Part shown: piece by piece, positions 52,404 through 60,759 of the stretch
Position numbering within the stretch: position 1 is the first letter of the stretch
How the letters are laid out: each line of letters starts with the position of its first letter
Origin: VAZQ01 sp963702695
Lineage (GTDB): Bacteria; Pseudomonadota; Alphaproteobacteria; Rhizobiales; Xanthobacteraceae
Reading direction: 5' to 3'
Length of the DNA: 64,000 nt
Assembly (NCBI GenBank): GCA_963702695.1
Contig: CAVPDS010000018.1
Location: 1 to 64,000 of the forward strand
Notes under the pieces: model-generated
What the model was told of the DNA's origin: nothing
Database searches by the model: none
Seen by the model: the letters and a program-made list of their open reading frames with translations, nothing else
Translations under genes and position numbers: made by a program

Positions 52404-54167
52404 ATGAAACGCCCCCACCGCATCCTCACGACCCTTCTCAGCGCATCAGCAGCGTTGGGCTTGCTGGCCGCCTCCGCACTCGCCCAGAATTTCGTTCCGG
52501 TCACGGACCAGATGCTGGCCAACCCTGATCCAGCCGATTGGCTGATGATGAACCGGACCTACAATGAGCACCGCTTCAGCCCGCTCGACCAGGTCAACAA
52601 GAGCAATGTCGGCCAGCTCCGCATGGCGTGGTCGCGCGGCCTTCCGGACGGCACCCAGGAATCGGTGCCGCTCGTCCACAATGGCGTCATGTATCTGTTC
52701 GCGCCGGGGGCCACCATCCAGGCGGTCAACGCCACCAACGGCGACCTGATCTGGGAATACAAGCGCGACTATCCGCAGGGCCTTAATCCGCGGCGCGCGC
52801 GCAGCAAGAGCATCGGCATCTACCAGGACATGGTCTACTACACGACGCCTGATGGTTACCTCGTCGCCATCGATGCGCAGAACGGCAAGATGCGCTGGCA
52901 GACCAAGATCGACAACGGCGGTTCGACCGCGGGTGGTGTGCTCGTCGCCGATGGCAAGGTGATCTCGAACCGCACCTGCGAGCAGGGCAAGCGTGAGTTC
53001 TGCTTCATCGCCGCCCACGACGCCAAGACCGGCCAGGAAGTCTGGAAATTCTACGTCACGGCCGACTCGGGCAAGGACGGCGCGACCTGGGGCGACACGC
53101 CGGTCGACCAGCGGGCCGCCGGCCCGTGGGGCCTGCCCGGCTCTTACGATCCCAGCAAGAAAATCCTGTACTGGGGCGTCGCCAATCCCAATCCGTACAC
53201 CCGCCTGTCACGCCACGGCGGCAAGCCCGATGGCACATCGCTGACCGCGCCCGCCGATCTCTACAGCAATTCAACCGTCGCGCTGGACGTCAATACCGGC
53301 AAGCTGAACTGGTATTATCAGGAGCTTCCCGGCGATGACTGGGACGCCGACCACAATCACGAACGCCTGCTGATTCACACCAAGGTCACGCCCGATCCCA
53401 AGCATGTGAAGTGGATCAGCTCGGTGCTCGCACCCAGCACCGAAGAAAAGGACATCATCGTCACGGTGGCGGAGGGCGGCGGCATGTTCGCGCTCGACCA
53501 GGCGACCGGCCAATTCCTGTGGGGCCGGCCGTTCCCGTATGACGACCCCAACATCAACATGAACGACATCGACCTGAAGACCGGGCAGACCAAGATCAAC
53601 TTCGACAAGGTGTTCAAGAAGGACGGCGACAAGATCCTCGGCTGCTATCACAACACCCGCGGCCTGTGGGAAATCGCCTACAGCCCGAAGACCAATTCGG
53701 TCTATGTCCCGTTCCAGGATCAATGCCTGTCGATGACGGCGAACATGAAGAACAAGACCGGCTGGGGACCGCGCGAGGGTGTGATGCGCCCGGGCTCCGA
53801 CCCCAACAAGTTCATGAACATTGCAAAGATCGATGCCGCGACCGGCGAAATGAAGGTGCTCTATTCACAACCACAGTCGGGCCAGGGCTCCGCGCTGGTC
53901 ACCGCCGGCGATCTCATATTCTGGGGCGACCAGAACCGCCGCTTCCGCGCATTCGACGCCGAGACCGGCAAGGTGCTCTGGGAATCCATCGTCAGCGGCA
54001 TGGTGATGAACAGCACCATCAGCTACGCGGTGAACGGCAAGCAGTATGTGATGGTGTTCACCGGCGAAGGGCAATCGGTCTCGGCGGGCCCGCTCGGGTT
54101 GACGAGAAACTCAATTCCGGGCGCCGTGCGCGGACACAATTCGATCTTCGTGTTCGCCCTGCCATGA
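52404..54167 (+). CDS. Periplasmic PQQ-dependent dehydrogenase, possibly lanthanide-type
   Basis: The gene encodes 587 residues from ATG 52404 with GGGAGG upstream. The signal peptide ends ASALAQ. PQQ-propeller blades recur (VNATNGDLIWEYKRD, IDAQNGKMRWQTKID, DVNTGKLNWYYQELP, DAETGKVLWESIVSG). Active-site candidates are E193, N261 (GVANPNP) and D314 in PGDDWDAD, with D316 two residues later, the position that holds Asp in XoxF and PedH lanthanide enzymes and Ala or Ser in calcium enzymes. The vicinal Cys-Cys disulfide of methanol dehydrogenases is replaced by C192 and C200 flanking E193. It lacks a cytochrome domain; the class II cytochrome c at 57984 could accept electrons. Substrate unknown. 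Confidence 0.88.
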   Translation: MKRPHRILTTLLSASAALGLLAASALAQNFVPVTDQMLANPDPADWLMMNRTYNEHRFSPLDQVNKSNVGQLRMAWSRGLPDGTQESVPLVHNGVMYLFAPGATIQAVNATNGDLIWEYKRDYPQGLNPRRARSKSIGIYQDMVYYTTPDGYLVAIDAQNGKMRWQTKIDNGGSTAGGVLVADGKVISNRTCEQGKREFCFIAAHDAKTGQEVWKFYVTADSGKDGATWGDTPVDQRAAGPWGLPGSYDPSKKILYWGVANPNPYTRLSRHGGKPDGTSLTAPADLYSNSTVALDVNTGKLNWYYQELPGDDWDADHNHERLLIHTKVTPDPKHVKWISSVLAPSTEEKDIIVTVAEGGGMFALDQATGQFLWGRPFPYDDPNINMNDIDLKTGQTKINFDKVFKKDGDKILGCYHNTRGLWEIAYSPKTNSVYVPFQDQCLSMTANMKNKTGWGPREGVMRPGSDPNKFMNIAKIDAATGEMKVLYSQPQSGQGSALVTAGDLIFWGDQNRRFRAFDAETGKVLWESIVSGMVMNSTISYAVNGKQYVMVFTGEGQSVSAGPLGLTRNSIPGAVRGHNSIFVFALP

Positions 54168-54212
54168 GCATGAGCAATGGCGTCAGCCGACGCTGACACC
54201 GCTGAAAAGGCC

Positions 54213-54243
54213 AAGGCCCCACCCGATCGGATGGGGCCTTTTT
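54213..54243 (+). terminator. Rho-independent terminator after the PQQ dehydrogenase gene
   Basis: AAGGCCCCA (54213-54221) pairs with TGGGGCCTT (54232-54240) over a 10-base loop, and a run of T follows (54239-54243). It lies 46 bp after the stop of the dehydrogenase gene. Confidence 0.9.
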
Positions 54244-54296
54244 GTCAGCGCGAAATTCGAGTTGGCAACGCGATGCGGAGCGCCTTCTTGAGCGAG

Positions 54297-54420
54297 TAGC
54301 GAGTAGCGAGTAGCCCGGATGAGCGAAGCGACATCCGGGAGCGTCGGCGCGGCTTGCCAAAAGCCGTCTGTCTTGCAGCGTGGTTTCCCGGATGTCGCTG
54401 CGCTCATCCAGGCTACGCTT
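54297..54420. repeat. REP-like inverted repeat with 7-bp tandem lead-in
   Basis: GAGTAGC occurs three times in tandem, followed by an arm starting GTAGCCCGGATGAGCGAAGC and, about 45 bases later, its inverted copy ending GCTGCGCTCATCCAGGCTAC. The arms are about 31 bp with a few mismatches. The motif is the same as in the repeats at 2.4-2.9 kb. Confidence 0.8.
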
Positions 54421-54479
54421 GCCAGCGTGTATCGGTCGGCGAACCTATCGCCGGCGCGCGAGTTCAGGAATCCGCCGAG

Positions 54480-54908
54480 CTATTTTTCTTCCTGCGCCTC
54501 CACGCGCGGGGCAGGACCAGGAGCGGGACCGCGACCCAGCGGATTGCCGATCAGCTTGCCGTCGGGCAGCGTGACCGCCAGGAACTGGCCACCCTTCTGG
54601 CCATCCCGCAGGGGATGAATCACGAGCTTGACCTTCATCCCGGGCGTCAGGGTTTTCGGCTTCCACCCGTCTCGCACCAAACCGGTCGGCCCGTTCAACT
54701 CGACCGCCCACTGCGCCGGCTGTCCTTCGCCATCGTTGACCATCAGCAGAATCCAGGCGTGGGGATTCGTCCACTGGAAGTCCTTGACGGTCCCCTCGAT
54801 CGTCATGAGCTTGGAGGCGTCGAACATGGCGAAGGAATGATGCGCGACCGCCGGCATTGCGAACGCCGAAACCGCGATGGCCGCGAGGCCAAGAGCTTTA
54901 AATCTCAT
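54480..54908 (-). CDS. DUF6152-family exported protein
   Basis: The gene encodes 142 residues: a signal peptide (LGLAAIAVSAFAMPAVA) followed directly by HHSFAMFD, the hallmark start of mature DUF6152 proteins, then IEGTVKDFQWTNPHAWILLM and LNGPTGLVRDGWKPKTLTPG. These are small periplasmic beta-barrels of unknown role that commonly neighbour the secreted protein family found at 55191-57944, as here. The twin histidines may bind copper or another metal. The C-terminus is proline-rich. Confidence 0.88.
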   Translation of the reverse strand: MRFKALGLAAIAVSAFAMPAVAHHSFAMFDASKLMTIEGTVKDFQWTNPHAWILLMVNDGEGQPAQWAVELNGPTGLVRDGWKPKTLTPGMKVKLVIHPLRDGQKGGQFLAVTLPDGKLIGNPLGRGPAPGPAPRVEAQEEK

Positions 54909-55190
54909 GGGCGTCTCCAGCAGTTTCCCTCCGGGAATCTTCCCGGTGCTATTTTGCGGTCAAGCATTCCATAGCTCGCCCACGCCTGCAACCGGAGAAT
55001 AGTAGGCTTGCCGCCAGGCCCAATGGCAGCCTTTCTTTTTTCCGGCGCCACGCCATGCTAGGATTAAAAAAAGAGAGCAAACAATCCATTTCCATCCGAA
55101 ATGGCTCATACCGAAATTCTAATGGATTTCGGCGCTCCGTTTGCCTCCAGGCATATCAGCCTGGAAGGCAAATGACCTGGGAGGAACTGA
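54909..55190. promoter_or_regulatory. Divergent intergenic region, DUF6152 and secreted-family genes
   Basis: These 282 bases separate divergent genes. The centre (55030-55130) is much lower in GC than its surroundings (AAAAAAAGAGAGCAAACAAT), as expected of promoters, and a GGAGGA ribosome site precedes the gene at 55191. No specific operator is recognised. Confidence 0.5.
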
Positions 55191-55922
55191 ATGGGAGATC
55201 GCGCTCACGCTTACGCCCATCTGGTCGTGGCGATTCTGCTGGCAGCGGCGGCCCTCACGGAGCCTGCGGCTGCGGCGGACACGCCCGACATCGCCGGCAT
55301 CTATTGGACCACGCAGTACAATGCCAAAGTCCAGCTTGTGGGCGGCGGCGAACTCCCGTTCACGGCAGCCGGCAAGGCCGCCTACGAAAAGAACATGGCG
55401 GGACTGAAGGACGGCTCGATCCCCGATGAAGCCCGCAAGCTCTGCGTACCCGATGGGCCGGTGCGCGTCCTGGCGACACCCTATCCGTTTGAAATCGTCG
55501 ATGGACCGCCCGGCAACATCACGATCCTTCACGAGCTCGGCCACCAGATCCGCGTGATCCGGATGAACAAGCCGATGCCCAAATACGAGGAGTTGATCTC
55601 CTATCCATCATACAATGGCTACTCGATAGGGCACGTCGAGGGCGACGCCTTGGTCGTCGAAACGGCGGGCTTCAACGAAAAGACTTTTCTCGACGCGACC
55701 GGCGCGCCGCACACCGATGACCTGACAACCACCGAGCGCTTCCGCAGGATCAGCCCGACGCAGCTAGAGACCGTGATCACGGTCCACGATCCTGAACTCT
55801 ACACACGCGATTGGCAGGCCCGCTTCGTCTACAATCTTCGCAACGACCTGCGGATCGAGGATTACGTCTGCGGCGAACCGCATCGCGACATTTCCTCGGT
55901 GCCCGGCGTGCGCCGTCCCTGA
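55191..55922 (+). CDS. Secreted protein of unknown function (SIG-x-x-E-x-D family), member 2
   Basis: The gene encodes 243 residues from ATG 55191, ribosome site GGAGGAACTGA. The signal peptide ends EPAAAAD. Family motifs are IRVIRMNKPMPKYEEL, YNGYSIGHVEGDALVVETAG, PHTDDLTTTERFRRI and VHDPELYTRDWQARFVY. A conserved Cys pair is possible (KLCVPDG and YVCGEPH). It is the first of three members transcribed together, ending with a cytochrome c. Role unknown. Confidence 0.72.
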   Translation: MGDRAHAYAHLVVAILLAAAALTEPAAAADTPDIAGIYWTTQYNAKVQLVGGGELPFTAAGKAAYEKNMAGLKDGSIPDEARKLCVPDGPVRVLATPYPFEIVDGPPGNITILHELGHQIRVIRMNKPMPKYEELISYPSYNGYSIGHVEGDALVVETAGFNEKTFLDATGAPHTDDLTTTERFRRISPTQLETVITVHDPELYTRDWQARFVYNLRNDLRIEDYVCGEPHRDISSVPGVRRP

Positions 55923-56005
55923 TCGGAAGAGGAAGCCCCCGCCTCCCTCTCTCCCAGTTGAACTTGCGCAAACTCAATCTGCGCCGCCAATGGAGGGACC
56001 ATCCG

Positions 56006-56902
56006 ATGTCGACATTTGCCGGCGGCACTTGCAGCGCGCTCTTGAAGCCGCTGCTGGCCAGTATCGCAGCCACATCCTGCGCGGCGCTTTCCGCTGGCGT
56101 CATCAGCACCGCCGCCTTGGGGCAGGCCGCGCCGAACGGCAAAATTCCTGAGCTGGCGTCATCCAGCTTTGCCTGGCTTGCGCTCGGCGCCGATTGGCGC
56201 GATCCGCCGGCGGGGCTGCGCGGACCGATCAGGAACGATCCGGACCACCCGTATCACGGCAATCAAGCGGGACCGGGGCAGGTCACGGTCCGAATAGCGA
56301 ACGACAAGGACCCGGTGCTCAAGCCCTGGGCCGCTGCGCAGATGCGGGCCTCGAATGAAGAGGTGCTCAGCGGCAAGCGGCAGGTTCCTTTCACCGCGCA
56401 AGGGCGGTGTTATCCCGGTGGCGTGCCCGCACAATTGCTTTATCCGGCAGAGCCGTTTTACTTCATTCAGTCCCCGCATGAAGTCTGGATGATCTGGCAG
56501 CGCGACCACATGGTGCGCCGCGTCTATCTCACCGACAAGCATTCGGACAACGTGAAGCCCTCATGGTTTGGCGAATTGATCGGACATTATGAGAACGGTG
56601 ACACGCTGGTCATCGATACGATTGGCCTGTCCACGAAGAACAGCTACATCGATAATTTCCGCACGCCTCACACCGAGAAGCTGCACGTTGGCGAGCGCAT
56701 CAAGATCGCCGCCGACGGCAAGACAATTGATGCGGCGGTGATTGTCGAGGACCCCGACACGTTCAACGAGGCGCTTCATTTCGGCCAACGCTGGCGCAAG
56801 GTGCCGAACCGGCTCCTGGAAACGGTATGCGCCGAGAACAACAATGATTTTTTCAACCAGAACCTGTTCCCCATTCCACAGGCCGACAAGCCCGATTTCT
56901 GA
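56006..56902 (+). CDS. Secreted protein of unknown function (SIG-x-x-E-x-D family), member 3
   Basis: The gene encodes 298 residues from ATG 56006, preceded by GGAGGG. A long signal region ends STAALGQA. Motifs are FAWLALGADWRDPPAGLRGP, RCYPGGVPAQLLYPAEPFYF, MIWQRDHMVRRVYLTDKHSD, WFGELIGHYENGDTLVIDTI, FRTPHTEKLHVGERIKIAAD and VEDPDTFNEALHF. It is about two-thirds identical to the next gene by eye, so the two arose by tandem duplication. The aromatic- and His-rich core hints at a binding or lyase role. Confidence 0.72.
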   Translation: MSTFAGGTCSALLKPLLASIAATSCAALSAGVISTAALGQAAPNGKIPELASSSFAWLALGADWRDPPAGLRGPIRNDPDHPYHGNQAGPGQVTVRIANDKDPVLKPWAAAQMRASNEEVLSGKRQVPFTAQGRCYPGGVPAQLLYPAEPFYFIQSPHEVWMIWQRDHMVRRVYLTDKHSDNVKPSWFGELIGHYENGDTLVIDTIGLSTKNSYIDNFRTPHTEKLHVGERIKIAADGKTIDAAVIVEDPDTFNEALHFGQRWRKVPNRLLETVCAENNNDFFNQNLFPIPQADKPDF

Positions 56903-57080
56903 GCTCGGTGTGCGGGCCGCGCAGGCGAACCGGCGCTCGCTCGGGCGAGCGTTGCTCACCCGTTATTCTGGAGCTAGTTTGACGACATGACTCGAAAATC
57001 CGTCGATCCACGAATCGGCCGCCAATAATCATAACCAAGATAGTCGTAGCCAAGACACGATGGCGCAACGGAGGACTGAA

Positions 57081-57944
57081 GTGAGCACCAGGATCATGCG
57101 TCTTGTGGCGTCTGTCGTGGTTGTCTGCGGCGCGCTCGCCGGGTTCAGGGCATGGGCCCAAACTCAAGCCCCGGCAAACGGGAAAACTCCCGACCTGATG
57201 TCCGCCAATTTCGGCTGGCTCTCGGTCGGCGCCGAATGGCTCGACGCGCCGGCGGGCCTTCGCGGCCCGATCAAGTTCGACCCGACCCATCCCTACCATA
57301 TGAATCTCGACGGCCCCGGACAGTCGACCTTGCGGCTCGGCGACTACAAGGACCCGGTACTCAAGCCCTGGGCCGCCGAGCAGATGCGCGCCTCCAACGA
57401 GGAGGTGCTCAGCGGCAAGCGCGGACTGCCGTTCGCCGCCCAGGCGCGATGCTACCCCGGCGGCGTTCCAGGCCAACTGCTCTATCCGGCGGAGCCGTTC
57501 TATTTCATCCAGAAGCCGACCAAGGTCTGGATGGTCTGGCAGCGCGATCACATGGTGCGACGCATCTTCCTCACCGACAAGCATTCGGATCACGTCAAGC
57601 CATCGTGGTTCGGCGAATCCATCGGGCATTACGAGAATGGCGACACGCTGGTGATCGACACGATCGGCCTGTCGACCGAGAAGAGCTACATCGACAACTT
57701 CCGCACGCCGCATACCGCGAAGGAGCATGTCGTCGAGCGCATCAAGGTCGCAGCGGACGGCAAGATGCTGGAAGCGCTGGTGAAGGTCGAAGATCCCGAC
57801 ACCTTCAACGAACCGCTCTATATGACGATGCGCTGGCGCAAGGTGCCGAACCGTTACCTGGAAACCGTTTGCGCCGAGAACAACGTCGATTACTTCAATC
57901 ACAACTATTTTCCGATTCCGCAGGCCGACAAACCCGACTTTTGA
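57081..57944 (+). CDS. Secreted protein of unknown function (SIG-x-x-E-x-D family), member 4
   Basis: The gene encodes 287 residues from GTG 57081, chosen because GGAGG lies 7 bases upstream; an ATG at 57060 lacks a ribosome site. The signal peptide ends FRAWAQ. It follows member 3 closely in every motif (FGWLSVGAEWLDAPAGLRGP; MVWQRDHMVRRIFLTDKHSD; WFGESIGHYENGDTLVIDTI; PIPQADKPDF at the end). Both end in the same ten residues. It is followed at 39 bp by a cytochrome c gene. Confidence 0.75.
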   Translation: MSTRIMRLVASVVVVCGALAGFRAWAQTQAPANGKTPDLMSANFGWLSVGAEWLDAPAGLRGPIKFDPTHPYHMNLDGPGQSTLRLGDYKDPVLKPWAAEQMRASNEEVLSGKRGLPFAAQARCYPGGVPGQLLYPAEPFYFIQKPTKVWMVWQRDHMVRRIFLTDKHSDHVKPSWFGESIGHYENGDTLVIDTIGLSTEKSYIDNFRTPHTAKEHVVERIKVAADGKMLEALVKVEDPDTFNEPLYMTMRWRKVPNRYLETVCAENNVDYFNHNYFPIPQADKPDF

Positions 57945-57983
57945 GCCGCTCCGGTCCAAGAAACGCCCCAAGGAGGAAATTCG

Positions 57984-58550
57984 GTGATCAGAACGTTGTC
58001 CATGACCGTTCGCTCAGATACGAACACCCCCAGCCGGTCGCTCGCGGCGGCTGCGATGCTGTCGGCATCCCTGTTCGCAGCGATGGCCGCCGGCTTATCG
58101 ACCGCGCAGGGCCAGGATCAGACCGCCGGCTTGACCGGCGCCAATCATACCGACGATGTCGTCATGGCCCGCCAACTGCTGATGGACGGAATCGATGAGG
58201 CAATGATGCCGATCGATATCGCTCCCACCAACAAGGACGCCAAGCTCGACGAACTCAAGGCGCACGCTTTCACGATCAACACTTTGCTGTCCGTATTTCC
58301 GCACCTGTTTCCGCCGCAAACGAAACCGGGAAAATCTGCCGATGGCACGGCGAGTGTCACCACAGCCACCGAAGCGATCTGGCAGGACTTCGAGAAATTC
58401 TATGGCTTGACGCAGGCGGCCGCCGCGACGGCGCTCGAATTGGGCCAGGCCAATAACATGGATGAGTTCAAGGAGCGAGCGATCAAACTCCGCACCGCTT
58501 GCGACGGCTGCCACGCCCAATACATGCACGTCGAAGGGCCGCATCCATAA
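57984..58550 (+). CDS. Exported class II (c'-like) cytochrome c
   Basis: The gene encodes 188 residues from GTG 57984 with AAGGAGG upstream. A signal region ends STAQGQ. The heme motif C173-D-G-C-H177 is near the C-terminus (LRTACDGCHAQYMHV), the arrangement of cytochrome c' and c556-type four-helix proteins. It probably accepts electrons from a periplasmic dehydrogenase, for example the PQQ enzyme at 52404-54167. It is the last gene of the group starting at 55191. Confidence 0.88.
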   Translation: MIRTLSMTVRSDTNTPSRSLAAAAMLSASLFAAMAAGLSTAQGQDQTAGLTGANHTDDVVMARQLLMDGIDEAMMPIDIAPTNKDAKLDELKAHAFTINTLLSVFPHLFPPQTKPGKSADGTASVTTATEAIWQDFEKFYGLTQAAAATALELGQANNMDEFKERAIKLRTACDGCHAQYMHVEGPHP

Positions 58551-58984
58551 GATCGATTGCATCGGTCCCGATCGTTTTTTTGCGTCCGTGCTCTCGGATT
58601 CCGAGTCGGCGGATACTCGAACAGGTGGCGCAGACGGCGGCGCGATCCCGCGAGTCCGGCGCAGCGTTGACTGTCACAAATCGAGCGCGTCTGCGGATTT
58701 CGTCGCAACTCATTGACGAGCCGATTATTTCTCCGCCTGCTGGGACTGGGATTGAATCCGACTGGTGCTATTTTCTGAAGTTCCGTTAAGTTCCCGAAAT
58801 CCGCTTTAACGCATGCTCGTTGAAAGCGACCTTGGAAAAGGCTACATTCCCGCCGTTCGAAATGATTGGCTTTGCTGGTTGCGCACCCCTGAGGGCTACC
58901 CAAGACAACGCTGATTTCGGATCTGCGATCGCGCGATGGTCGTGCGCTCGCAGGCACATTCGTGCGCTATGCTAGGAGGCCAAG
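58551..58984 (+). promoter_or_regulatory. Intergenic region and presumed leader of the cold-shock gene
   Basis: These 434 bases contain no supported gene. Cold-shock genes usually carry long 5' leaders that fold differently at low temperature, and the stretch 58800-58984 could be one; it ends in a strong ribosome site (AGGAGG at 58974-58979). A particular cold-box motif is not recognised. Confidence 0.45.
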
Positions 58985-59188
58985 ATGGCGACAGGCACCG
59001 TCAAATGGTTCAACCCGACCAAGGGCTATGGCTTCATCCAGCCGCAAGGCGGCGGCAAGGATGTGTTTGTCCATATCTCGGCAGTCGAAAAGGCGGGGCT
59101 GACCACGCTCAACGAGGGGCAGCAGGTTCAATTCGAACTCGTCAACAATCGCGGCAGGACCTCCGCTGAGAGTATCAAGGTCGGCTGA
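58985..59188 (+). CDS. cspA: Cold-shock protein (CspA family)
   Basis: The gene encodes 67 residues: MATGTVKWFNPTKGYGFIQP contains RNP1-like KGYGFI, and DVFVHISAV is RNP2-like. A single nucleic-acid-binding OB fold of normal length. It acts as an RNA chaperone. GGAGG lies six bases before the ATG. An imperfect hairpin (59228-59250, GCCCGTTG/CAGCGGGC) after the stop may be a terminator, although it lacks a T-tract. Confidence 0.95.
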   Translation: MATGTVKWFNPTKGYGFIQPQGGGKDVFVHISAVEKAGLTTLNEGQQVQFELVNNRGRTSAESIKVG

Positions 59189-59324
59189 CGGCCGAATCCA
59201 ACCTGGCCATCGAGATGAATGAGCCCGTTGAGCTTGCGCCCAGCGGGCCGATTGCATTGACCCCGGGGTTTGAAGGCGGGCGCGCAAGCTGGAAGCGCGC
59301 GGGCCCGCCTTCTGATCAACGGCC

Positions 59325-60710
59325 ATGACGCTCAAGAGCCCTGCTCCACCGGCTGCTCGCGTTCCCGCCGGCGATATATTTGGGCACCCGAGAGGGCTCA
59401 CGGTCCTATTTGCGACCGAAATGTGGGAGCGCTTTTCCTATTTCGGAAACGCCGCGCTCGTCGTCCTCTACATGGTGAAATATCTGTTCGAACCCGGTCG
59501 GGTCGAAACCGTTGTCGGCTACGCGGCCGTCAAGGGCGCGCTCGAGTTCCTGTTCGGTCCGCTCGATCCGCAGCCGTTGGCCTCGCAGCTCTTCGGCTTC
59601 TACACCGGGTTCGCCTATTTCACTCCGATCCTCGGCGGCCTCCTCGCCGACCGTGTGATTGGACAGCGGCGCGCCGTCATCATCGGCGGCGTGCTGATGG
59701 CGATCGGCCATTTCATGATGGCTTTCGAGTCGATGTTCTTCTTTGCGCTGCTGGCGCTGATCCTCGGCATTGGCGCATTCAAGCCCAACATCTCGACGCA
59801 GGTCGGAAGGCTGTATCGTCCAGGCGACGCGCGCCGCGATCGCGCCTACTCGATCTTCTACATCGGCATCAATATCGGTGCGTTCCTCGCGCCGCTTGTT
59901 TGTGGAACGCTCGGCGCTACGCTCGGCTGGCATTACGGATTCGCCGCCGCCGGCGTCGGCATGCTGATCAGCCTCGCGATCTATCTGTCGGGCACGCGAT
60001 CGCTTCCCGCCGACGAGCGAAGGCCAAGGGGAGCGGCCGCCCGCGCGACGGAACCGCTCAGCCGCGACGAGCGGCGTGCCATGCTCGCGATCCTGCTCAT
60101 CTGCGGCTTCGTCGCCTTGTTCTGGGCAGCCTATGATCAGCAGGGCAATACCGTCCTCTTGTGGGCGGAGGACTTCACCGACCGGTCCGTCAGCCTGGGA
60201 TTCTGGCGCGGCGAAATCCCGACGCCCTGGTTCCTGGCGCTCAACCCGTTCCTGATCTTCATCTTCACGCCGCTGATCGTGCGGTTGTGGACGGTGCAAT
60301 CCCGTGGCGGCCGCGAGCCCTACAGCGTCACCAAGATGGCGCTGGGCTGTTTGTGCGTGGCGCTCGCCAATCTGCTGATGGCGACCGCCGCCGTCACGAC
60401 CGGTGGGAGCAAGGCCAGCCCGTTCTGGCTGGTCGGCTATTTCATGCTGATCACGGTCGGCGAGCTCTACCTGGCGCCGGTCGGCCTCGCCCTGATATCG
60501 AAGATCGCACCGATGCGGATGCTCTCGATGATGATGGGCGTCTGGTTCGCGACGACGCTGCCGGCCGACATCCTGGGCGGCTGGCTCGGCACGTTCTGGA
60601 ATCGGCTGCCAAAGGCTGAGTTTTATTTGATGATCGCTTCAGTCGCGGCGCTCGCCGCCATCGCGATCTTTGGACTGAGCCGCGCGCTCAAGTCGATCAT
60701 CGAGCGGTGA
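59325..60710 (+). CDS. POT-family proton-dependent peptide transporter
   Basis: The gene encodes 461 residues with about 12-14 hydrophobic helices. Family signatures are FATEMWERFSYFGNAALVVL (E-x-x-E-R-F-x-Y-like, here EMWERFSYFG), FGFYTGFAYFTPILGGLLAD, LGIGAFKPNISTQVGRLY and FSIFYIGINIGAF-like YSIFYIGINIGAFLAPLV. It imports di- and tripeptides with protons. It is slightly shorter than DtpA-type proteins but covers both six-helix halves. It stands alone and converges with the efflux genes. Confidence 0.93.
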   Translation: MTLKSPAPPAARVPAGDIFGHPRGLTVLFATEMWERFSYFGNAALVVLYMVKYLFEPGRVETVVGYAAVKGALEFLFGPLDPQPLASQLFGFYTGFAYFTPILGGLLADRVIGQRRAVIIGGVLMAIGHFMMAFESMFFFALLALILGIGAFKPNISTQVGRLYRPGDARRDRAYSIFYIGINIGAFLAPLVCGTLGATLGWHYGFAAAGVGMLISLAIYLSGTRSLPADERRPRGAAARATEPLSRDERRAMLAILLICGFVALFWAAYDQQGNTVLLWAEDFTDRSVSLGFWRGEIPTPWFLALNPFLIFIFTPLIVRLWTVQSRGGREPYSVTKMALGCLCVALANLLMATAAVTTGGSKASPFWLVGYFMLITVGELYLAPVGLALISKIAPMRMLSMMMGVWFATTLPADILGGWLGTFWNRLPKAEFYLMIASVAALAAIAIFGLSRALKSIIER

Positions 60711-60714
60711 TGCC

Positions 60715-60738
60715 TGGCCAACACATCGGCGTTGGCCA
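60715..60738. terminator. Hairpin between convergent peptide transporter and efflux genes
   Basis: TGGCCAAC (60715-60722) and GTTGGCCA (60731-60738) form an 8-bp perfect stem with an 8-base loop, five bases after the POT stop and 21 bases before the end of the efflux adaptor gene. No T-tract; it may serve as a bidirectional stop. Confidence 0.55.
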
Positions 60739-60759
60739 ACGGCTGCCGTAGCGATGGAG

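Noticed and set aside
52404..54167. Methanol dehydrogenase (MxaF/XoxF) assignment
   Set aside because: The vicinal cysteine pair and several MDH segments are absent, and no mxa/xox partner genes are present; only the general PQQ dehydrogenase call is safe.
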